From Imbricaverruca yamaguchii (Eukaryota > Arthropoda > Thecostraca > Neoverrucidae): a DNA stretch of 64,000 nucleotides. Location: contig JAOTOL010000849.1 in NCBI GenBank assembly GCA_034440575.1, forward strand, positions 62,001-126,000, written 5' to 3'. Every line of letters begins with the position of its first letter. Position 1 is the stretch's first letter. The translations under genes and the position numbers were made by a program. Shown piece by piece: positions 12,215 to 22,731 of the stretch. Below the pieces are notes generated by a model, which was not told where the DNA came from, ran no database searches, and saw only the letters and a program-made list of their open reading frames with translations.

Positions 12215-13551
12215 ATTGTGAAAGGCTTGTTATAGGAGATATTTTCGGTTGTGACAAAGTCAGGAGGGTACTTTTCACAATGCAACTTGTGACGCAAGAA
12301 TTGCGGATCCCAATTGCTGCCACGGCTACGCTCTGATATGGATAAGGCAATTTCGTTCGCAACATCTACAGATTTGGTTACGTCCCTATTACCCATGCGT
12401 AAGACTGGCAGGGGAACGGATGAATACTGGCCTGCAATACGTTTTACTCTGGACCATACTTGTGCTGTCGGGGTACGCTTGTTTATCTGACCTACATATT
12501 CTCGCCATGATACTTGTTTTGCTGATCTTATAGTGCGACGTGCAAGAGCCCCGGCTCTCCGAGAGGCAACCATATTTATAGTGTTACTATCTTTACTGAA
12601 TTTACGATAAGCTCGCTTTCTAGCGCGTATGGCATCTCCACATTCCTCCGTCCACCATGGGACTGGTGTACGACGTGGAGCACCAGAGGTGCGCGGAATA
12701 CATGCAGAGGCAGAATGAAGGAGCAGTGACGTAAATTCTTCCATACTGTGTGGATTATTATGTCTATCAGCAGAGCAAGCTGTTTCCATATGTGTTATGT
12801 AATCAGTCCAGTTGGCTTTGCGAAGATTCCATCGCCGCGGCCTCTGTCCAAGGAGTGACCCTTCACGATATTCTAGCCATATTGGGAAATGGTCGCTTCC
12901 CAGAGGGTCAGTATCAACCGACCAATTAAACATTTGCACAAGCTGGGGACTACATATACTCAGGTCTAGCGCAGAAGTCTGTCCAGACGGCATTGTGAAG
13001 TGCGTTCTGGTACCTGTGTTTAAAATACACAATGACTCCTCGTGCAGGAATTTCTCCATCAGCCGTCCACGCCCATTGACATCTTCACATCCCCAAACGG
13101 TATGATGTGAATTGAAGTCACCTAAGAGTAAAATTGGTTCCGGGAGCTGAGAACAAAGAAGTTTCAGCTCAGTAGATGGAAATGAAGTGCCTGGAGGCAG
13201 GTAGATGCTACATAATGAAATACATTTATGACCAAATTGCACCCTGGCAGCAACGGCTTGGAGGCGTGTGTTCATCACTAATGGTTGCGAGGGAACACTA
13301 TGGTGGATGCCCAATAGCACTCCACCATGGGAAATAGTGTCGGATGCTACTTCTTTTCGATAGAGGGCGTAGCATTTCACCTGGATTGCGGTGTCCGGCG
13401 ACAGCTTGGTCTCCTGAAGGCAGAACGCCACCGGACAGACCCTGCCCAGAACTGCTTGCAAGTCATGGGCACTGCTTCTAAAACCCCTGCAGTTCCATTG
13501 TAAGACAGTCTGTATAAAGAGTTATGTTAAAAGGGGTTAAGACTTGTCAGT

Positions 13552-15356
13552 TTATGGCGAACCAGCCGGGGCCCACGGGTTCGATGCTGTGCGCACTCGT
13601 GCCCTCGGACTGACTCCGCCGGTCGGCGAGACTGACCAGGGCGAGGCACGCTTCTGGCCAGCCTGGGGAGGTGTGGGGGGTGGCCCCATCACCCTCGCAG
13701 TCTCTGCGGGATGAAGAGAGCTGGCTTGGAGAGATGAGGACGATGGGGAGCAAGCCCCGCGATCCTGTCTCCTTACATTTGGCGACGTATCCCTCGATCC
13801 AGCTCTGGATGTCCGGCCGGAAGCCCCGATGTCCGGGGCCCCTGGGCGGACCTTAATCGGTAGGCGTGATCGGGTCGTTGAGGGTGCTACTACCGGCACC
13901 CGGTCGGGGGCCGCGCCCTTCTCTTCGGAGATGGGTGGTGGGGGAGGGGGGGGTGGGGTGGTTCGGGATGGTGTAGGAATGGGTTGGGCAGGTTTAGGGG
14001 TGCTGACGGCGGAGGGTATGGATTGGATCCTCGTCGGTTCGACGCGACTCAGAGGCGTTTGTGTCTCGAGGCTTGGTTCCGGAGAGCTCCTGGGCTCTTC
14101 CTAACGGGAATGGAGTACTGGGCGGATGGGGAGGCAGGGAGGGGAGTGCTGAAGGTAGGGGTTAAAGTGGTTGGGGATGGGTTGGGTTTGGTTGTGGATG
14201 GACGGGCAGGTCTTTTTCCCCGCTGGACCTGGACCCAGTCTCCTTGAGCAGTCGCTACAGGGTCGGCAACCGAGGACTCTCTCATCACCGTCTGGGGAGA
14301 GGACACAGCTTTTTCTTCGATTGGTGTACACTTCATGCCAAAGGCCAGCATTATGGCACTGAGCTGACTTATAATATGGGAAGCACTCATGTGTGTGTAT
14401 GACTGCATCGGCGACTGTTGTGTGATGTTGGAGTTCAGCTTCACCTTTGCTGCATAGGATATTCTAGGGTGTGCTGCCTCATAAATATCCCGTACCTCAC
14501 GGAATGTGATCTTTTTTAAACTTTTTATTGTAACTATTTCCTTTTCTCTTAAGAATATGGGACAAGAACGATCGTACGTGGTGTGGGGTGTTTGGCCTGG
14601 GCCGCAGTTTGAACAGTGCGGACTCTCCGCCTCACATTTGTCTTGGACATGCTCTGCAGATCCACACCGTCCACATGTCTCTCGGTTCCGACAATACTGT
14701 GACGTGTGGCCAAAACGGGAGCATCGGAAGCATCTCATGGGATTGGGCACAAATACGCGGACTTTCACACGGACATATCCGACGAAAATACACTCTGGAA
14801 GATCTGTCATCTGAAAAGTTAAGATGATGTTGTTTGTTGGCTGTAATACCTGTCCTTTTCTAAATGAAATTCTACGGGCCTCCACCACTCCGCATTCACT
14901 TAGGCCATCCACAATGTCGGCATCGGAAACATCTCGCAGGTCGTAGCAGTTAATAACTCCTTTTGAGTAATTTTTGGTGTTGTGGGGCTGAATCTCGATA
15001 CGTACGGTAACTGTTCGCCTGCTGGTTTCATGCCGTTTAGTATATGTCATTTCTGTTGCGTCCATCGCCCTCCTTGCACCCTCAGCAGTTTCAAATTCAA
15101 CTTCAAGTCCTCCGTCTCTGAGCTTTTCGCACCTTAGCACCGATCCCAGTTTGTCACACGCTTCTTTCCTCTGGAACGGGGTAAGCAATGAAAGCTTTAA
15201 GTTTTCCTCGAGTGATTTTATGATCAGAATACGGGGTGTCGGCAGACACGCTCGTTGGCCTGGTCCTCCATGCGCTACACTCATAGTTCTCGCAGTTCGG
15301 GTTGTCTGTCCCCTACTGGAGGGGGCAGGTGGGTTTTTTATGTTGGAAGTTGCCAT
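13552..15356 (-). pseudogene. LINE B ORF1, nucleic-acid-binding protein
   Basis: ORF1 starts with ATG at 15356 and is open for 435 codons to 14049. It has three CCHC-type knuckles in succession, CFRCSRFGHTSQYC, CGRCGSAEHVQDKC and CSNCGPGQTPHTTYDRSC, around residues 215-275. Such proteins coat LINE RNA and act as nucleic-acid chaperones. A Pro/Ser/Arg-rich C-terminal part lies in another frame (13899-13552). The frame changes between 14049 and 13899, near a G-rich run at 13930-13960, so a sequencing slip is possible. Otherwise the N-terminal part is intact. Confidence 0.8.
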
Positions 15357-15992
15357 GCAGTGTTTTTGTTTCCACTCCCCGGGCGCCCCACCGCATAGGG
15401 CCCTACTGAGGGGACGCCTGGATCCCGCAAGCGGGAGGTCGCCAGGCGTCCGAGGAGCTAGCTATACGGGGCAGGCGGTGCCTTCACCCAGCCGGGAGAG
15501 AGAGACTCACCACCCCGACCAGGATCCAGCGCCGCCCACCCCTTGACCCCGGCCGGCCGGGCCGGCAGGTACTGGGAAACCCAGACCCCCAGCCCGAGGC
15601 GACCTGCCACTTGACCCGCGTGAGGTCCCACGGGCCCGCCCGCCCCTCCGGGATATCGGGACCAAAGAGGTGTGTTGGTCCCCCGTCACAACTAGCACCG
15701 TGCGGCGGGGGACCTCAACCTCCAGGACTCCGTCAACCCCGGGGGACGGGCTGAGGGGGCGCGGCCACCCCGATAAAACTGAGCTGGTGGGCAGGGCCGG
15801 GGAAGTTGCCCTGCCTGCTCATAGCAGGGATAGTTGGTGTTGCAGGGCCAGATGAAGGACATGGATGTTGTGATGATATAGGAATTGGAATGGGAGCGTA
15901 TGGACGGAAGGAAGAGGGGTGGCTGTGGTGACCCGAGGGAGCGCCATTTCCCTAGCCAGCCGTGTAACGGGGCCGGCCCCACTGCGGGCCTG
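15357..15992 (-). promoter_or_regulatory. LINE B 5' UTR (probable internal promoter region)
   Basis: A GC-rich block of about 640 bp precedes ORF1. Its counterpart in LINE A is 17169-17819, and the two align over most of their length, including GCCTGCTCATAG near 15815 and 17625. LINEs of this type start transcription from inside the 5' UTR; I infer this and see no specific promoter motif. Confidence 0.5.
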
Positions 15993-16001
15993 AAAGGACC
16001 G

Positions 16002-17168
16002 AGGAGGCCTGGATCGTTGGACCAGAGTCCACTCTCCACCCTCGAGGGTTGATCTGGGATGGGCTTCATTTGGGTGGGCGGGGCATCCACTCGTGCAGGG
16101 TGGGGCCTCAGTCGCCTCACTGACAAGTTGGGTTGGCTGCTCTTGCCTTCCAGGCGACGGCAGGGGGACCCCGAAAGATCGCAGCAGGGTCATCAGCTGA
16201 GCTATGAGCTCAGATGCCATATTGGGCCGTATGGGTTCAGAACTTACCGGAGATTTCTTACGAGTATATTGTGTGGTTGCAGGGTTCTGTTGTGCTTTGG
16301 TCGCATACGACACCCGTGGGTGGGCTGCCTCATAGAACTCACGTGCCTCCCTAAATGTGATCTTTCTAGAAAATTTAATTGCAACTATTTCCTTCTCTTT
16401 CAGAAAAATAGGGCAGGAACGGTCATCAGCAGCATGGGGCTTTTGATTGGGGCCACAATTAGAGCACATTGGGCTCTCCGCTTGGCATTTGTCTCTGGCA
16501 TGTTCCGTTGAACCACATCTTGCACATGTTTCCCGATTTCTACAGTATTGCGAAGTGTGTCCGAAACGGGAACACCGGAATCATCTCATCGGGTTGGGTA
16601 CAAACACACGGACCTTTGCACGGACGTATACAACGGTGATGAATTCTGGGAGATCAGCCGTGCGAAATGTTAGTATGAAGTTATCAGTTCGTCGAGTTTC
16701 TTGTCCTTTCCTAATCGTTATCCTTCGCGTCTCCACCACTCCCCATTCTGCCAAGCCATCCACCACGTCAGCGTCCGACACATCCCTGAGGTCATAACAG
16801 TTGATGATGCTTTTAGAGTAATTTTTTGTATTGTGTGGAAGAACTTGGATATTTACTGGGACTGTTCGCCTACTACCTTCGTTCCGTACAGTGTATCTTA
16901 ATTCAGTTGCTTCCATCGCCCTCCTCGAGTCATCTGCAGTCTTAAATACCACCTCCAGGCCTTCGTCTCTAAGTTTTTGGCACCTCGGTACAACCCCCAT
17001 CCTGTCGCACGCCTCTTTTCTTTGAAATGGTGTAAGTGATGATAATATTTTACCTTCTTCTACAGACTTAATAATGAGAATGCGTGGCGCGGGAAGACTG
17101 GTATTTTGGCTTGTCTGTCCCCTACTAGAGGGAACAGGTGAGTTGTGTTTTGTGTTTGTGATTGCCAT
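16002..17168 (-). pseudogene. LINE A ORF1, N-terminal and zinc-knuckle part
   Basis: ATG at 17168 opens a frame to 16581 that closely parallels LINE B ORF1 (both contain NTKNYSKxxINCYDLRDVSDADxVDGL). A frame change near 16580 precedes the knuckle region, which continues in 16469-16002 with CSNCGPNQKPHAADDRSC. The piece ends at RSFQ, where the LINE B duplication begins. The frame that runs on past this point toward 15819 reads LINE B 5' UTR and is not real protein. Its missing C-terminus is at 8726-8091. Confidence 0.75.
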
Positions 17169-17819
17169 GAAGTGTAATTGGTTTCAGCTCCTCGGGCGCC
17201 CCACCCTTTGGGGGCTCTACTAGGCCTGGGGGCCTGGGTCCCGCGAACGGGAGGTCGCCAGGCGCCCGAGGAGCTATACGGGGCAGGCGGTGCCTTCACC
17301 CGGCCGGGAGAGAGAGACTCACCACCCCGACCAGGATCCCGCGCCGCCCACCCCTTGACCCCGGCCACCCGGGCCAGCAGGCACCGGGAAACCCAGGCCC
17401 CCAGCCCGAGGCGACCTGCCACTTGGCCCGCGTGAGGCCCCACGGGCCCGCCCGCCCCTCCGGGACATCAGGACCAAAGAGGTGTGTTGGTCCCCAGTCA
17501 CAACTAGCACCGTACGACGGGGGACCTCAACCTCCAGGACTCCGTCAACCCCGGGGGACGGGCCGAGGGGGCGTGGCTACCCCGATAAAACTAAGCTGGT
17601 GGGCAGGACCGGGGAAGTTGCCATGCCTGCTCATAGTAGGGATAGTTCGTGTTGTAGGGCAAGGGGAAGGACATGGATTGGGATGAGATGGGCATTGGAA
17701 TGGGGGCGTATGGATGGAAGGACGGGTGAGGCACTCTCGCCGGTATGATGGTCGCCGGGTCATTGGTGCACTCAATCCCCCCCCCTCCGCGTAAAGGTGG
17801 TGTCTCATCGGGGGGGGGA
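17169..17819 (-). promoter_or_regulatory. LINE A 5' UTR
   Basis: The GC-rich leader aligns with the LINE B leader up to about 17725. It then continues through G and C runs (17775-17819) to the target-site duplication at 17820. The outermost 90 bp do not clearly match LINE B, so the 5' ends of the two copies differ. Confidence 0.5.
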
Positions 17820-17829
17820 GGAGCCGTAG

Positions 17830-18415
17830 ACGGACCACACCGCCATTACCGATGGCGTGTTTGGCGGTAATGTCGGCAGCTTCGTTTCCCGCGAGTACAA
17901 CATGGCTGGGAATCCAACAGAACACGATATTTCTTCCGACGTCATCTAGGAATTTTCCGACTTTGGGAATCCTCCGAACAAGTCGGTTATCCTGGTTAAA
18001 GGTGTTCAGTGCCAGGAGACTGCTCAGAGTCTGTGAAAACCACGTGTTTTGTGGACCGGTCTTTCTGTATAAAATGGAGGGCTTACAGAATGGCATACAG
18101 TTCGGCAGTAAAAAATCGATGTTTGCGTCGGTAAATGAAAAGATTACTTGTCTACTTACGAAACACCTTGTCTACTTACGAAAGCACACCCGACACCAGA
18201 GGCCGCCTTTGAGCCGTCTGTTTAAATGCGTGAAAAGTCGTTATATTCGTGCATTTTTTTCCGATGCTAACATGCGGAGTTCCTCCGGGCTTACCTACCC
18301 TTTCTTTGAGCAGGTTAGAGTCATGTCAGTTTTCACTGGGACAACATGCCAAGGAGGAGTGGTCGGAGTGATTACACGTGCTACGAACCCGGCCGGATAT
18401 TACATGCTCGTATAA
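17830..18415 (-). pseudogene. LINE D, 5' part: linker and RNase H
   Basis: This continues LINE D upstream of the LINE A insertion. The sense strand shows a TPPWHVVPVKTD-like linker (near 18350), a damaged TDGSK region (near 18220) and RNase H pieces VVFTDS, SLLALNTFNQD and CWIPSHVVLAGNEAADITAKHA (18096-17840). Several frameshifts and a short duplication (CTTGTCTACTTACGAAA near 18150) break it. Upstream reverse transcriptase is missing, so LINE D is 5'-truncated or cut by LINE E. Confidence 0.7.
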
Positions 18416-19640
18416 TCGGGGACATACAAGTGGAAAACAGCAATGACAGCAAATCGTATTTGCAACAGAAACTCGAATAGTTGTCCATTCTGAATCACAC
18501 GTGACCAATCATCAAGAAGATTCGTCATCGTCAGTGCGGATACCTCTCTTCCAAAGTGTCGTCTTCGTTCGGCTGCGAAGCGACAGCAAATCGTATTTGC
18601 AACAGAAACTCGAATAGTTGTCCATTCTGAATCACACGTGACCAATCATCAAGAAGATTCGTCATCGTCAGTGCGGATACCTCTCTTCCAAAGTGTCGTC
18701 TTCGTTCGGCTGCGAAGCGAGGGCACACCAGAAGGATGTGTCGGACCGTTAATGGCACATCACAACGAGCGCACATCTGTCTGTCCTGATTCTGCAGCAG
18801 ATAGCCGTGGGTGGCATAGGTGTGTCCTATCCGTATCCTGGCGAGCACTACCTCCTCCCTCCGTGAAATTCTTGACGATGACTCACACCGCCCTAGCTTT
18901 GGTTTAATGGTTCTCAGTTTGTTTCGGCCAGATAAGTTCCAAAGACATTGACGTTTTTCCTGGAAGAACGTATTAGTTGTCTGGCAGAAGTGTGCTGCGG
19001 AGAGAAGAAGCGAACGGGTGTAATGGCTTCGCGCAGCACGTTTCGCTAATTGGTCAGCCAACTCGTTTCCCGCTATTCCGACGTGGCTGGGAATCCAGCA
19101 AAGTGTTACATTTTTCCCGCTCGTTTAAGCTTAGTTAGTCGCACTACAACATCTTCAACTATGGGGTCACGGGGATAAAACGTCTTTATCGCACTAAGAC
19201 TACCTAGAGAGTCAGAGAGTATGACGTTGTCAATATCGTCCCCCACTTCGATAAAGCACAATGCCTTCGTAATTGCCATGAGTTCGGCGGTGTAAACCGT
19301 TGCATGGGGAGGCAGAGTAAACGACCTGGTGGTGACTCCACTTACAAATGCACAACCTACACCGTCCACAGTTTTAGACCCGTCTGTGTAAGTGGCAGTA
19401 CATGTGTGGTAGGTGTCAATATGTTCGATGGCTTTCCGTCGAAACAATTCCGGGATAAGTTCGTATTTATGAGTCTCAGACAGTACTATGTCTACTGACG
19501 GCTACACCAGTTTCCAAGGGGGAACGGGCAGCATTGTCATCTTCCGAATGTTGCGCAGCTGGATACCGCTCCCTGCCACTAGCTCACGCAACCGCACACA
19601 GAATGGGGGTAGAACATTGCGACGTGCAACACGGTGTCAC
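18416..19640 (-). pseudogene. LINE E remnant: RNase H and C-terminal region
   Basis: This minus-strand LINE fragment has YTDGSKTVDGVGCAF, YTAELMAITKAL, LSDSLGSLSAI (19447-19106), then in another frame NELADQLAKRAARS-like sequence and a CARCDVPLTVRHILLVC knuckle (19061-18700). A PPWKLV linker lies near 19515 and sequence homologous to the reverse-transcriptase C-terminus reaches about 19630. It is 5'-truncated and ends roughly 140 bp before an exon of the knirps-like gene, so it seems to sit in that gene's intron. Confidence 0.75.
18445..18718. repeat. 137-bp tandem duplication inside LINE E
   Basis: The block starting GACAGCAAATCGTATTTG at 18445 is repeated at 18582 with almost no change. 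It duplicates the end of the ORF2 coding region. The near identity points to a recent event or an assembly collapse/expansion. Confidence 0.85.
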
Positions 19641-19777
19641 GGTGCAACGTCACGGTGTCTGGTTCTCGTCATTTTAAGCTTACTCGATGTGAAAGTCGCA
19701 GCCAAGGGAGGAACGCAGATGACATGTGGGGGGGGGGTGTCACTACTGGCTTGTCACGACCCACACGTACTCCACAG

Positions 19778-19903
19778 TCGTTCTACGGGAGGACGTACAA
19801 GAACGCGAATAGGGTGGACCCGTGCAGAGCGAAGGGAGACTGCAACATCCTCGGTGACAACCGAACCTCCTGCAAACAGTGTCGTCTGCAGAAGTGCTAC
19901 GCG
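19778..19903 (+). CDS. knirps-family nuclear receptor, second zinc-finger exon
   Basis: This exon of 42 codons encodes the second half of a nuclear-receptor DNA-binding domain. It starts SFYGRTYKNANR and includes C-x5-C-x9-C-x2-C (CRAKGDC...CKQC) followed by RLQKCYA. It is bounded by an acceptor (CCACAG before 19778) and a donor (GTGAGA from 19904), both phase 0. An intron just before the SFF/SFY residues is a familiar position in this gene family. The pattern SYNN...NRTTCKACRLRKCYNV of knirps proteins is the closest I know. Such proteins are DNA-binding transcriptional repressors without a ligand-binding domain. The first zinc finger is not in this window, or I could not find it. Confidence 0.85.
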
Positions 19904-20320
19904 GTGAGACATTTGCGAGGTTTCTTGTTTCCTAGCTAGCTTTCTTTCTGGTGCCAGTGTTTCATGAAATAATCGTCACGGTGGATAATGGTGAAACAGA
20001 ATGATCCGCGCGTAGCTTCCGCTGATAAATTTATGAGAGAGTCAACGTTGGCCAATGCGTTGCATCTCCGCTATTTCATTTGTTCCAAGTCGGTTGCTAC
20101 AATGAAGCTCGGAGGAACACTGTCCTGGAAGAACCCGCCACAGTGGATCCTTAATATGCAACCGCACGCCAATTTGTTGTAGGCTGGTAAGGATTCACAG
20201 GCTGACATGGTTAACGTACGAGCCGTCTCAGACCCACCAGGTTGACTTCTCATCGACCCCACGACTCCCACCAGATTGACTTCTCGGCGCATCCCAGACT
20301 AAGTGCGGCTTTCTGTGCAG

Positions 20321-20380
20321 GTGGGCATGAGTCGCGAACGGTCGCGGTACGGCCGACGCTCTGCATACTTCAAGGAGCAG
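20321..20380 (+). CDS. knirps-family nuclear receptor, post-finger (kni box) exon
   Basis: After the acceptor TTCTGTGCAG, the codons read VGMSRERSRYGRRSAYFKEQ. GMS-x4-RYGRRS is the hallmark of the segment that follows the second finger in knirps, knirps-like and eagle. Joining 19903 to 20321 keeps the frame and gives CYA-VGMS. The usual NWFKIHCLLQ continuation is replaced by AYFKEQ, so this is a divergent member. A possible donor, CAG/GTGCTG, lies at 20380. The frame also stays open to 20614 with Gln-rich sequence, so the 3' exon limit is uncertain. Confidence 0.8.
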
Positions 20381-20614
20381 GTGCTGAGCGGCAGGCGTGT
20401 GGACGGAGGGCGTGACCAGCACCAGCCGGAAGTGCGTCACCAGCAGGATCAGCAGCCGGAGGTGTGGCAAGTTGCCAGAACGGACGACGGGACACAGCAC
20501 CACCTGGACAGTCACAGCCTGACGCAGGTGCGCCGCGCCAACAAATGTACCACCAGCAGGCTGTCTGGCCACACCGGAAACATACTTGCAATGCTAATTC
20601 CTTGGCTCGCATGA

Positions 20615-21924
20615 ACTTCCGCTTAGATGTGCATTCAACTAGTGATATGGATGAGATACGAAGGATATAATTCCTGTGCATTTTTTCAAATGTAAGATAG
20701 CGCACATAGGCGTTATACGGGAAGCATTGGTGATACCTAGCATTTAATTAGTCCTTGCGTATCTCTACCCTTGCTTTTTAAAGCTAAGAGTCATCCTCTT
20801 GAACGATTTTCATTCTGTGGCGTAGGGCCTGAATAATTCAGCATTGACTGGGGTACGCTTTTCTACTCCATTGAACGAAACAACTGAGGCGACTTGAACG
20901 ATTTAAACGGTAATTGATACCTGCACCATGTGACCTCAGGGCATATAATCCGTTTTGTTTCAGGTGCAAATAGTGTCACAGATCAAAGTCATACACTTAA
21001 ACGGGATACTTCCATGCTAGTGGCACAAAATAGAACAGAACGGGGTGGAAAGTCTGTCACAATTACGAAACTTAGCCAAACGTGCGGAGACGGAGTCTTA
21101 TGCTCACAGTTTTCTAAATGTCACTAGTTAGGACGACTGATGCGAAGTTTGCAGGAGATACTTCTTGCACCCACGGTCTGTCCACGAACGAGCGCACAAT
21201 TCCTGGCCTTGAAATGGCCAAAGCCCAATTATATTCTGATCTACGGACTTCAAATTCTGCGCTCAGATACATGCATTTATGGTTTAAAAAAGTATATTTA
21301 GTCGCTTTCATCAAGTTACAGATATCTCTGAAAACATATATTTCGAAATAATAGATCATATTCAACGAGTGTTTTTACTTGACCGTGAGTGACGTGACCG
21401 TGAATATGAAACTTCTCAGATTGCAAAGCTATACCGCTACTTCAGGCTACGATGTGATCTAAAGGGTGTAATTTTACATTTCAATCGTTGTGTTGTCAAT
21501 TATTATATATGTGCTTTTTAAACCAATAGTTCGTCAAGGTGACGTCACTAATTATATTTACGAGCGACACATAGCAAGCCAGACCTTTATACTTTGCCAA
21601 TGGGTACATAGTTTACGTCAGAATAGATACAGACAACTTTCGTCTGGACATAGATATGTCAGACGTCACGAAAATGACGGTGGAGACCAAAGGCCCACTT
21701 CCGCAATCAGTGGTGGGCTAATATTGCTTTCATGTAGTATGCAGAACACACCATATAACCTGGAGACCGCGGGTACACGTATCGGCTAACGCAGTCGTCA
21801 CTGCACAGTTTCCACCAAGGTAGTTCGGGCAGGACTGACGCTGGCACGCATGTTCACAGACGACGGCCGGTGGTGGTGGCGATGCAGAGGAGGTCGAACA
21901 CCAGGTCGTGGTGGACTAGCCGGC
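20615..21924 (+). other. Probable intron of the knirps-like gene
   Basis: This AT-rich stretch between the RYGRRS exon and the C-terminal region has short open frames only and no domain I recognise. I see no transposon remnant in it, in contrast to the intron upstream of 19778. Confidence 0.5.
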
Positions 21925-22611
21925 CACAGCCAGTGCACACCCAGGACAAGGTGCCGCGAGCGGTTCGGCGCCCAGCCACTTAAGGTACGCCGGGGAGTTC
22001 AGCGGCGCAGCGCAACTCAGGGAAACGGTCGGCGGTGAGGGTCACATATCAGACGCCACACGTCCTGCCATGCTGGACATTGGCGCCGGCCGGCGGTGGT
22101 CCGCGGTATACCAGCTATGGCTCGGTGCCCATGGAAATGGGCGCACCAGCGACGATGGAGTTCTCGCCCTCAGAAGTGGAGGATGCGTACAAATCGTTGC
22201 CGCCCATGGCGACATTCGGCGCAGGGGATGCGCCACCGCGCTCTCCGCCGAACCACCTGCGTTCTCGACAGAACGATTCGCTTTCATCTTGGAGCTCTAG
22301 TCTGATACCGGAAAGCACTTCGCTTCGTCCTGCGAGCGCTCCATTTTCACCCACGACCGCCTCTTTTCCTCCCGAAATTGTTTCTCTCGTTCTCGGAGCT
22401 TACCGGTCTCTCCTAAAGCCTCTCCACACGGAATATCGCCACTCCTGACGTGTCCCTCGGTGCGGAGGCACTTATTCAACGCCCCCTCAAACTGAGGTTC
22501 AAGGTACATCAGCAAATCCAGAGGCTGCGTCATAATAACCCCGGACAGGAAGAGCCGGCTCCGCTGGACCTGAGCCTAGTGGATCAGCCGCTGAACATGT
22601 CCAAACAGTAG
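21925..22611 (+). CDS. knirps-like receptor C-terminal region with PLDLS motif (frame broken)
   Basis: Plausible coding sequence continues in three frames. The first, about 21925-22090, is Gly/Ala/Ser-rich and includes RYAGEFSG and ATRPAMLD. The second, about 22090-22446, includes PRYTSYGSVPMEMG and SLSSWSSSLIPEST. The third, about 22420-22611, has LIQRPLKLRFKVHQQ and ends PLDLSLVDQPLNMSKQ before TAG at 22609. PLDLS (22561-22575) matches the P-x-DLS docking motif for the co-repressor CtBP; Drosophila Knirps uses such a motif in its C-terminus. PLNMS (22588-22602) is a weaker second copy. The acceptor is not certain (CACAG near 21861 or 21937). The two frame changes could be base errors, small introns or decay. 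Confidence 0.6.
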
Positions 22612-22731
22612 GAGATGGATGGATGTGTTGCTTTAAGTGAAACTTTAAAAAGAAAAAAGCATATTTGACGGAGATTGTCTTCTTATTGCGTGTCCAGATT
22701 CTGGCACTTGTGTTGCGTGTCCAGATTTTGC

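Larger units (their letters stand above)
8874..13516 (-). pseudogene. LINE B ORF2: endonuclease-reverse transcriptase-RNase H
   Basis: The endonuclease begins with a QWNCRGFRS stretch near 13490 and continues with CLQETKLSP, LLLGDFNSHHTVWG and SDHFPIW (13461-12600). The frame runs to 12211, where LINE C interrupts. Past LINE C it resumes at 11305 with reverse transcriptase: motif A FFDIEAAYDTTW, motif B NGVPQGSVLSVALF, motif C FVDDFAIWCSA. RNase H has YTDGSRTEDGVGSAF, YSSELVAITKAL, FTDSLSSLMAL and SHVGISGNELADAAAKRAA, so all four acidic residues are present. A terminal C-x2-C-x7-H-x4-C knuckle follows (CSRC...HVLISC). A single frameshift near 9660 separates the first RNase H motif from the rest. 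No clear ATG precedes the endonuclease; an in-frame stop lies about 15 codons upstream of QWNC. Confidence 0.88.
8736..15992 (-). mobile_element. LINE B, near full length, I-like, interrupted by LINE C
   Basis: This minus-strand LINE is about 6.3 kb without the nested LINE C. In sense order it has a GC-rich 5' UTR (15992-15357), ORF1 (15356-13552), ORF2 (about 13516-8874) and a short 3' UTR ending in hairpin and tail (8800-8736). It is flanked by AAAGGACCG. It belongs to the same broad family as LINE A: the 5' UTRs are clearly alike (15360-15900 against 17170-17730). It is the best preserved LINE in the window, interrupted mainly by LINE C, one frameshift in RNase H and one in ORF1. Confidence 0.82.
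4051..17819 (-). mobile_element. LINE A, near full length, I-like, interrupted by LINE B
   Basis: This minus-strand non-LTR retrotransposon is about 6.5 kb once the nested LINE B is removed. In sense order it has a 5' UTR (17819-17169), ORF1 with zinc knuckles (17168-16002 and 8726-8091), ORF2 with endonuclease, reverse transcriptase and RNase H (about 7990-4259), and a 3' UTR ending in the hairpin plus a TAAC-type tail (4110-4051). It is flanked by GGAGCCGTAG duplications. ORF1 is split between the codons for RSF and what follows, where LINE B inserted. Frameshifts and at least one in-frame stop (about 7458) show it is inactive. The combination of an APE endonuclease, RNase H and a CCHC ORF1 fits the I/R1 superfamily; I do not assign a clade. 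Confidence 0.8.

Noticed and set aside
15819..16001. Extension of LINE A ORF1 through PSVHTLPFQFLYHHN
   Set aside because: This part is LINE B 5' UTR read in frame after the insertion point; the same DNA recurs in the 5' UTR of LINE A near 17700.
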